NCBI RefSeq assembly: GCF_038050375.1 | Contig: NZ_CP150886.1 | Location: 3,141,318 to 3,205,317 of the forward strand | Source: Okeanomitos corallinicola TIOX110 | GTDB lineage: Bacteria; Cyanobacteriota; Cyanobacteriia; Cyanobacteriales; Nostocaceae | Direction: 5' to 3' | Length of the DNA: 64,000 nt | Position numbers and translations under genes: made by a program | Part shown: positions 58,504-64,000 of the stretch, one piece after another | Layout of the letters: each line of letters starts with the position of its first letter | Position numbering within the stretch: position 1 is the first letter of the stretch | Notes under the pieces: model-generated | Databases searched by the model: none | What the model saw: the letters and a program-made list of their open reading frames with translations, nothing else | What the model was told of the DNA's origin: nothing

Positions 58504-58890
58504 CCTAATTACAGATCATCAAAAACCTATTTTTGATCAATTTTCATACTATTAAATTCTCAAAACTAATATCTATTTCAGATGAGAATATCTTATGTCA
58601 AGTATTGTAAATTGACAGTGTTTAGCTATTTATGGTATTAAAATTTATTTGGGAATAGATAAAAGAAATCTTAACAACATGAGTCTATTGTTGATCAAAA
58701 TTCCCAAAAAAGCTGGTAAATTCGACCTCCTCACCATACTAGCTACATAAAAAATAATAAAAACTAAGTAATTAACCCATCAACCAGTCTGATGGCTAAA
58801 GGATATCTATTTTCTTGATACAGATATCCAAAATTTTAGCCTGTGCTAAAATCAGCGTACCGGCACGACGCAGGTGATGGGAAAAATGCC
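58504..58890 (+). other. Gene-free leader upstream of clpC
   Basis: 387 AT-rich bases. A perfect palindrome GGATATCT/AGATATCC (58801-58808 with 58822-58829, 13-base loop) lies about 60 bases before the clpC ATG and may be a leader hairpin or operator. No CIRCE or CtsR-like box was seen. Confidence 0.45.
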
Positions 58891-61362
58891 ATGTTTGAAC
58901 GCTTCACAGAAAAAGCCATTAAGGTAATCATGCTGGCCCAAGAAGAGGCCCGCCGTTTAGGTCACAACTTTGTTGGAACTGAGCAGATCCTCCTGGGTCT
59001 GATTGGGGAAGGCACAGGGGTGGCAGCCAAGGTGTTAAAGTCAATGGGTGTCAATCTCAAAGATGCCCGTATTGAAGTTGAAAAAATTATAGGTCGAGGT
59101 TCCGGCTTTGTGGCGGTGGAAATTCCGTTCACGCCACGAGCCAAGCGAGTTTTAGAACTATCCTTGGAAGAAGCACGCCAACTAGGGCATAACTACATTG
59201 GCACTGAGCATCTCCTGTTGGGTCTCATCCGTGAAGGGGAAGGCGTAGCAGCCAGGGTGCTAGAGAACCTGGGTGTGGATTTGTCTAAGGTTAGAACTCA
59301 AGTGATTCGGATGTTGGGAGAAACGGCGGAAGTAACGCCGGGTGGCCCCTCTGGTCGCACAAAAACCCCAACGTTGGATGAATTTGGCTCTAATTTGACC
59401 CAAATGGCCGTTGATAACAAGCTTGATCCTGTGGTGGGACGCGCCAAGGAAATCGAGCGTGTGATTCAAATTTTGGGTCGCCGGACAAAAAACAATCCAG
59501 TGCTGATTGGTGAACCTGGGGTTGGTAAAACAGCCATTGCGGAAGGTTTAGCCAGCCGTATCGCTAATAAGGATGTTCCTGACATCTTAGAAGATAAGCG
59601 TGTTGTCACTCTCGATATTGGTTTACTGGTAGCAGGAACTAAATACCGGGGTGAATTTGAAGAACGCCTAAAGAAAATCATGGATGAAATCCGCTCGGCG
59701 GGTAATGTCATCCTGGTAATTGACGAGGTTCATACCCTCATTGGTGCAGGTGCGGCTGAAGGAGCGATTGATGCAGCAAATATCCTCAAGCCAGCTTTGG
59801 CACGGGGTGAATTGCAATGTATTGGTGCGACAACTTTGGATGAGTACCGCAAGCACATTGAACGGGATGCAGCGTTGGAAAGACGCTTCCAGCCTGTAAT
59901 GGTGGGTGAGCCTTCCGTTGATGAAACAATTGAAATTTTATATGGTTTGCGCGAACGCTACGAAGCACATCATAAGTTAAAAATTTCTGATGAGGCTTTG
60001 GTGGCGGCGGCGAAGTTGTCTGATCGATATATTAGCGATCGCTACCTCCCAGATAAAGCCATTGACTTGGTTGATGAAGCCGGTTCTCGCGTCCGCTTGA
60101 TCAACTCCCAACTACCCCCAGCAGCTAAGGAATTAGATAAGGAACTACGGCAAATCTTAAAAGAAAAAGATGATGCTGTCCGTTCTCAGGACTTTGACCG
60201 CGCTGGTGAACTGCGTGATCGAGAAATGGAAATCAAAGCGGAAATCCGCACCATTGCTCAAACTAAAGCTAATGCAGCAGGTGGTGATGGTCTAGAACCC
60301 GTAGTATCTGAGGAAGACATCGCTCACATTGTTGCTTCTTGGACTGGTGTCCCAGTGAATAAACTCACTGAGTCTGAATCTGAGAAGTTGCTGCACATGG
60401 AAGATACCTTACATCAGCGTCTCATCGGTCAAGATGATGCTGTTAAGGCTGTTTCCCGTGCGATTCGTCGCGCTCGTGTGGGTCTGAAAAATCCTAACCG
60501 TCCCATTGCCAGTTTTGTCTTCTCTGGTCCGACTGGGGTAGGTAAAACTGAGTTGGCTAAGTCCTTAGCTTCTTACTTCTTCGGTTCTGAAGAAGCAATG
60601 ATCCGCTTGGATATGTCCGAGTACATGGAGCGTCACACCGTCAGTAAGTTGATTGGTTCTCCTCCAGGTTACGTCGGTTACAACGAAGGTGGTCAGTTAA
60701 CTGAAGCTGTACGCCGTCGTCCTTACACTGTGGTGCTGTTTGACGAAATCGAAAAAGCACACCCCGATGTTTTCAATATGCTGTTGCAGATTTTAGAAGA
60801 TGGTCGTTTGACTGATGCTAAAGGCCGCACAGTAGACTTTAAGAACACTTTGTTAATTTTGACCTCTAACATTGGTTCTAAGGTAATTGAGAAAGGTGGT
60901 AGCGGTATTGGTTTCGAGTTTGCTGAGGATCAAACTGAGTCTCAATACAACCGGATTCGTTCTTTGGTAAATGAGGAATTGAAGCAATACTTCCGTCCTG
61001 AGTTCTTGAACAGGTTAGATGAGATTATCGTCTTCCGTCAGTTGAACAAGGCTGAAGTTACCGAAATCGCCGAAATTATGCTCAAGGAAGTGTTTGGTCG
61101 CTTGACTGAGAAGGGTATTTCTTTAGAAGTGAGCGATCGCTTTAAAGATAGGTTGATTGAAGAAGGTTATAGTCCTAGCTACGGTGCAAGGCCATTACGT
61201 CGGGCAATTATGCGCTTGTTGGAAGATAGTTTAGCGGAAGAAATTCTATCTGGACGGATCAAAGACGGTGATGTTGCTTTTGTTGACGTTGATGAAAATG
61301 GTGTTGTTAAAGTTACTGCTCAAGAGCGTCGGGAGTTGTTAACCCCTGTTGTTGAGTCTTAG
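58891..61362 (+). CDS. clpC: ATP-dependent Clp protease ATP-binding subunit ClpC
   Basis: ClpC unfolds proteins for ClpP. The ATG at 58891 ([14 protein letters not shown]) is the family start; 16 extra in-frame codons upstream are not conserved-looking. The 823-residue protein has two Clp N repeats (1-145), AAA1 with [14 protein letters not shown] and [14 protein letters not shown], a UVR motif ([20 protein letters not shown]), AAA2 with [14 protein letters not shown], and the ClpP-docking loop GSGIGFEF. It is GC-richer and more codon-biased than its neighbours, as for a highly expressed gene. Its N-domain closely resembles the C-terminal part of the caspase fusion at 41206. Confidence 0.96.
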   Translation: MFERFTEKAIKVIMLAQEEARRLGHNFVGTEQILLGLIGEGTGVAAKVLKSMGVNLKDARIEVEKIIGRGSGFVAVEIPFTPRAKRVLELSLEEARQLGHNYIGTEHLLLGLIREGEGVAARVLENLGVDLSKVRTQVIRMLGETAEVTPGGPSGRTKTPTLDEFGSNLTQMAVDNKLDPVVGRAKEIERVIQILGRRTKNNPVLIGEPGVGKTAIAEGLASRIANKDVPDILEDKRVVTLDIGLLVAGTKYRGEFEERLKKIMDEIRSAGNVILVIDEVHTLIGAGAAEGAIDAANILKPALARGELQCIGATTLDEYRKHIERDAALERRFQPVMVGEPSVDETIEILYGLRERYEAHHKLKISDEALVAAAKLSDRYISDRYLPDKAIDLVDEAGSRVRLINSQLPPAAKELDKELRQILKEKDDAVRSQDFDRAGELRDREMEIKAEIRTIAQTKANAAGGDGLEPVVSEEDIAHIVASWTGVPVNKLTESESEKLLHMEDTLHQRLIGQDDAVKAVSRAIRRARVGLKNPNRPIASFVFSGPTGVGKTELAKSLASYFFGSEEAMIRLDMSEYMERHTVSKLIGSPPGYVGYNEGGQLTEAVRRRPYTVVLFDEIEKAHPDVFNMLLQILEDGRLTDAKGRTVDFKNTLLILTSNIGSKVIEKGGSGIGFEFAEDQTESQYNRIRSLVNEELKQYFRPEFLNRLDEIIVFRQLNKAEVTEIAEIMLKEVFGRLTEKGISLEVSDRFKDRLIEEGYSPSYGARPLRRAIMRLLEDSLAEEILSGRIKDGDVAFVDVDENGVVKVTAQERRELLTPVVES

Positions 61363-61387
61363 TTAGGTTTTTGTAATTGTTAATTGA

Positions 61388-61422
61388 ACGGTGGAGGATT
61401 TCGATCTTCTACCGTTTTTTTT
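61388..61422 (+). terminator. Strong rho-independent terminator of clpC
   Basis: A 12-bp stem (61388-61399 with 61404-61415, two G-T pairs) closed by a TTCG tetraloop and followed by eight T. Confidence 0.93.
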
Positions 61423-61429
61423 GGTTTTT

Positions 61430-61453
61430 TCTCACGCAGAGGCGCGGAGAGGA
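61430..61453. repeat. Dispersed CGCAGAGGCG repeat
   Basis: One more member of the CGCAGAG/CGCAAAG family, just after the clpC terminator and before the toxin-antitoxin cluster. Confidence 0.65.
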
Positions 61454-61525
61454 GAAGGAGGTTTTTGTATAGGATAAAATAAAATATTAGATAGATGTAA
61501 TAAGTAATAATAGGTGTTCTCAGTT

Positions 61526-61735
61526 ATGATTTTTAGTGATGTTGTTCAAGCAATTAAAGGTTTTTCAATTGAGGAAAAGTTAGAAATTCAATTGTTATTA
61601 CAGCAGTATTTGAGGGAAGAACGCCGCGAAGAAATTTATCACAATTTGCAAGCAACGAAGCGAGAAGAAGAAAATGGTGAACTTACTTTTTCTGCAAATA
61701 TTGATGACTTGAAACAATTGATGGAAGAATTATGA
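61526..61735 (+). CDS. Antitoxin of a RelE-type module
   Basis: The ATG at 61526 gives a 69-residue acidic helical protein (MIFSDVVQAIKGFSIEEKLE, LLLQQYLREERREEIYHNLQ, FSANIDDLKQLMEEL). The last part is a likely toxin-binding helix. Its stop overlaps the toxin ATG by four bases (ATGA). A degenerate copy of its last 14 codons recurs at 62997. Confidence 0.78.
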   Translation: MIFSDVVQAIKGFSIEEKLEIQLLLQQYLREERREEIYHNLQATKREEENGELTFSANIDDLKQLMEEL

Positions 61736-62001
61736 TAAGTGTAAGTTTTAGTTCTTCCTTTAAACGTGCTTTCAAAAAAAGGATTAAAGGTAATGTAGAT
61801 TTAGAAGCACGCTTTTGGCAAAAGTTAGAGCAGTTTACGGCAGATCCTTTTGAACCAAGTTTAAGAACTCATAAATTATCAGGAACTCTTAAAGATTCCT
61901 GGAGTTTTAGCATAGATTATGACATTAGAGTAGTTTTTTACTTTACTGATGATGGAAGTGCTGTATTTGTAGATATTGGTAGTCATGATGAAGTTTACTA
62001 G
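61732..62001 (+). CDS. RelE/YafQ-type mRNA interferase toxin
   Basis: The 89-residue protein has the RelE/ParE superfamily pattern: SFKRAFKKRIKGNVDLEARF, PFEPSLRTHKLSGTLKDSWS, IDYDIRVVFYFTDDGSAVFV and the closing IGSHDEVY, a hallmark of the YafQ/RelE-like group. It probably cuts mRNA at the ribosome. It is coupled to the antitoxin by a 4-base overlap. The pair looks intact. Confidence 0.87.
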   Translation: MISVSFSSSFKRAFKKRIKGNVDLEARFWQKLEQFTADPFEPSLRTHKLSGTLKDSWSFSIDYDIRVVFYFTDDGSAVFVDIGSHDEVY

Positions 62002-62011
62002 ATAAAAATTA

Positions 62012-62281
62012 ATGCAGACAACCAATACCACATCATCCCACGTACCCGACCTAGTGAAGAATAATTGGAAATTTACAGAAGTATGGATAGATCAAATGTT
62101 ATCGCCTCCATACATTCTGTTATTACTTTGTGATAGTGAGGGAAATTGTCAAGTTTATGATCCTAAACAGGGTGATAAGGTTATATTTTCTAGTAATAGT
62201 TATGAAGCTGCTCAGTTATGGTTATTGGAAGATGAATATGAACCAGTTGAAGGTAGGCTTTTAGCTGCTGAATTAGTGTGA
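62012..62281 (+). CDS. Hypothetical protein, 89 aa
   Basis: A small acidic soluble protein with aromatic residues (NNWKFTEVWIDQMLSPPYIL, EGNCQVYDPKQGDKVIF, SYEAAQLWLLEDEYEPVEGR). I recognise no family. It starts ten bases after the toxin stop and is followed by more small genes on the same strand, so it is probably in the same transcript. A role in the toxin-antitoxin module cannot be inferred. Confidence 0.55.
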   Translation: MQTTNTTSSHVPDLVKNNWKFTEVWIDQMLSPPYILLLLCDSEGNCQVYDPKQGDKVIFSSNSYEAAQLWLLEDEYEPVEGRLLAAELV

Positions 62282-62306
62282 TTTAGTATATAAGATAGGG
62301 TGAATT

Positions 62307-62624
62307 ATGACTAATATAAAATCTGTGCGTCGTCGTCAACAAGGTAGAATTTTTCCAGAGTTTACAATACCACCGGAAGAATTAGCAAAAAGGGAAGCTG
62401 AAAGAAACGCACGGGGAGAAAAAGCGCGGGTTGTTTTTAATCGAATTCGTCCTGAATTAATCAATGATCATTACAATTGGTTTATGGTAATTGAACCAAA
62501 TAGTGGTGATTATTTTATTGATGTTGATGAAAGTGAAGCAGAGAAAAAAGCAAGGGAAAAATATCCTCAAGGTTGGTTGGTGACTTTTAGAATTAATGAA
62601 ACGGGTGCTTGTGGACGGATATGA
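62307..62624 (+). CDS. Hypothetical protein, 105 aa
   Basis: A basic N-terminus (SVRRRQQGRIFPEF) and a helical middle (EELAKREAERNARGEKARVV) precede a strand-rich part, WFMVIEPNSGDYFIDVDESE, and EKYPQGWLVTFRINETGACG. The last part resembles short DUF5678-like domains, but I am not sure. Its stop overlaps the next gene by four bases (ATGA), which links it to the aspartyl-protease-like protein. Confidence 0.6.
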   Translation: MTNIKSVRRRQQGRIFPEFTIPPEELAKREAERNARGEKARVVFNRIRPELINDHYNWFMVIEPNSGDYFIDVDESEAEKKAREKYPQGWLVTFRINETGACGRI

Positions 62625-62989
62625 TTTTAGGTAATTTCGGTGAAGTTGGGGAGTTAATGTTTGATATAGAAATTATTTCTGCTGATGGAGATAATTATGG
62701 GATTGAAGTTTTGTTAGATACAGGTTTTACTAATGGTTGGTTAGCACTAGATATACAAGATGCTGAAATTCTAGAATGGCCTTTAATTGAACGTAACAGT
62801 ACGATGCGAATGGCGCGGGGTGAGGCTTTTTTTGACATCTATGAAGGTAAGGTGAAATTAGATGGAAAGGAGTATATTATTCCTGTTTTAGCTGCGGAAG
62901 GTATTCCTGAACCTTTACTGGGGTTGCAGTGGTTGAAAATATTGCCCTTATCTGTTAATTTTTCAGAGAGAATATTGACGCTGGGTTAA
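62621..62989 (+). CDS. Retropepsin-like (clan AA) aspartyl protease-fold protein
   Basis: The ATG at 62621 gives 122 residues. The segment IEVLLDTGFTNGWLALD carries the DTG catalytic triplet of single-domain aspartyl proteases. IPVLAAEGIPEPLLGLQWLK fits the later L-G-x-x-x-L strand of the same fold. It should act as a dimer. Small proteins of this kind are common in cyanobacteria, often coupled to a short upstream gene as here, and are suspected to belong to accessory or toxin-antitoxin-like units. The substrate is unknown. Confidence 0.75.
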   Translation: MILGNFGEVGELMFDIEIISADGDNYGIEVLLDTGFTNGWLALDIQDAEILEWPLIERNSTMRMARGEAFFDIYEGKVKLDGKEYIIPVLAAEGIPEPLLGLQWLKILPLSVNFSERILTLG

Positions 62990-62996
62990 TATTAAG

Positions 62997-63053
62997 TTTT
63001 TTGAAAATATTGATGAGTTAAAACAATTGATTGAAGAGTGATGATAATTGTAA
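62997..63053 (+). pseudogene. Relic of a second copy of the 61.5-kb antitoxin/toxin junction
   Basis: The frame FFENIDELKQLIEE then TGA mirrors FSANIDDLKQLMEEL of the antitoxin at 61526. The overlapping ATGATAATTGTAATG mirrors the toxin start ATGATAAGTGTAAGT. Nothing further of either gene remains. Confidence 0.7.
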
Positions 63054-63195
63054 TGTCAATTACAACTTTGCAACGCTTAGTAAACACAAGATTCTGCTAC
63101 AATAATATCCATCCGTAAATTTTCAGCATAGTTTTCACACTGCCAAACTAAACTATAATATATATGTACTACGATAATGTTTCTCAAGGATAATT

Positions 63196-63753
63196 ATGTC
63201 TATCCAGTTTCGGTTTCACCCAGAAAAAGCTGTAGAAGCAGCAGCTATACTTATGAAGCTGCATGGTAAGCCTATCAAGTATTTAGGCTTGCTAAAAATG
63301 CTGTATATAGCTGATAGAATTGCATTAGAACGAATAGAACAACCCATAACAGGTGATCATTATGTATCAATGAAATATGGTCCTGTTCTTAGTGGTGTTT
63401 ATGATCTAATTAAAGGTAAACCTATTGATGATGCTCTACCTCTTTGGTCTGAGTACATTTCCCCTGGTGATAAGAACTTTGTTTACTTAGTCAAAGATCC
63501 AGGAAATGATGAACTATGCGAAGAAGAAGAGGAGATTCTTCAAGAAGTATATCAAAGCTTTGGACATCTTGATCCATTTCATGTTGCTGAATGGACTCAT
63601 GATTTACCAGAGTGGAAAGATCCTCATGGTTCTGCTATTCCCATTTCAGTAGAAGATATTCTGAAAAATGTTGGTAAAAGCGAGGAAGAAATTGAGGAAA
63701 TTAGACAAATAGCACTGAGGGAAGCATATTTAGATGAGGTGCTACGTGTCTAG
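63196..63753 (+). CDS. Panacea domain (DUF4065/SocA-like) protein
   Basis: The 185-residue protein has the Panacea core: KAVEAAAILMKLHGKPIKYL, LLKMLYIADRIALERIEQPI, TGDHYVSMKYGPVLSGVYDL and the Trp-containing FHVAEWTHDLPEW. Panacea-domain proteins are antitoxins that pair with many unrelated toxins. The stop overlaps by eight bases a GTG-started frame that runs off the window and is the likely toxin. A ribosome binding site (AAGGA) precedes the ATG. Confidence 0.87.
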   Translation: MSIQFRFHPEKAVEAAAILMKLHGKPIKYLGLLKMLYIADRIALERIEQPITGDHYVSMKYGPVLSGVYDLIKGKPIDDALPLWSEYISPGDKNFVYLVKDPGNDELCEEEEEILQEVYQSFGHLDPFHVAEWTHDLPEWKDPHGSAIPISVEDILKNVGKSEEEIEEIRQIALREAYLDEVLRV

Positions 63754-64000
63754 TCTTTCTATTAACATAGGAGATGTATTTTTAATTGATACACCTCCTA
63801 ATGGCCAACATTTTTATGTCGTAATTGCAAAAACTTCTGGTAATAAATATTTATTTGTTAATTTAACAGACAAGAAAAATAACTCTGAAAGAGTTTGTGT
63901 TTTAGCACCAGATCCGAGTGTACCAAGTTTTATTAAAAAGGAATCTGTTATAGCTTACTATTTTGCTCGTGAAATGGATGCAAATGATCTTGCTATTTGT
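63746..64000 (+). CDS. Partner gene of the Panacea antitoxin (3' partial)
   Basis: GTG 63746 opens a frame still coding at the window end. It reads SSLSINIGDVFLIDTPPNGQ, then HFYVVIAKTSGNKYLFVNL and ERVCVLAPDPSVPSFIKKES. GDVFLIDTPP plus VIAKTS recalls the SH3-like barrel of MazF/PemK-type toxins (GDI-x-P plus V-I-x-x), but this is tentative. Overlap with the Panacea gene supports a toxin role. Confidence 0.6.
   Translation, partial: MSSLSINIGDVFLIDTPPNGQHFYVVIAKTSGNKYLFVNLTDKKNNSERVCVLAPDPSVPSFIKKESVIAYYFAREMDANDLAIC

Noticed and set aside
58504-58890. CIRCE-type heat-shock operator before clpC
   Set aside because: No TTAGCACTC/GAGTGCTAA pair is present there or before clpB.

Overview
The window is low-GC DNA from a cyanobacterium, most likely a filamentous Nostocales (Anabaena/Nostoc/Dolichospermum type). 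Evidence: many HIP1 octamers (GCGATCGC), short tandemly repeated heptamers between genes, and cyanobacterial families such as NdhD, ChlH, FtrV, PurS, DUF2605, DUF2973, DUF3143 and a PCP-reductase-domain protein. The genus is inferred from style, not from a marker gene.

Layout. 0-2.1 kb: the end of a Uma2 nuclease and a small two-gene unit ending in a DUF2726 protein. 2.3-19.2 kb: mostly housekeeping. It holds a TPP riboswitch with thiC, ndhD copy 1, a DEP protein, clpB, gloA, cbiT-cdsA, a broken kinase relic, a YdcF protein, ftrV, a PP2C phosphatase, an NfeD/SPFH pair, a Fur-family regulator (probably zur), and purS-purQ. 19.3-26.0 kb: two very large AT-rich genes, an unrecognised 1012-residue protein and a 1202-residue SF2-like helicase. 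They look like a two-component accessory, perhaps defence, module. 26.4-38.2 kb: ndhD copies 2 and 3 around thrB, a class V aminotransferase, a glycosyltransferase, an orphan potC, a MITE-like element and thrS. 38.5-39.4 kb: DUF2605 and DUF2973.

Accessory DNA then brackets chlH. On one side (39.6-43.3 kb) lie HicB, a ParD with a truncated ParE, an antitoxin-PIN pair, and a two-gene operon of an EACC1-like protein plus a caspase-like protease fused to a ClpC-type N-domain. On the other side (48-53.4 kb) lie BrnTA, two antitoxin-PIN pairs, a Phd antitoxin with a truncated RelE/ParE toxin, many small dispersed repeats and a TnpB gene. 53.7-61.4 kb returns to core genes: DnaJ-DUF3143, lysA-cdaA-uppS, rimI, clpC. 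61.5-64 kb is another toxin-antitoxin cluster, ending in a Panacea-domain gene with a partial partner gene.

The strongest candidates for new biology are the EACC1/caspase-ClpN operon, the 1012/1202-residue helicase module, and two independent places where an intact antitoxin is followed by a toxin cut to 20-29 codons and then at once by an intact antitoxin-PIN module. Functional calls come from motifs read by eye; no search was run.
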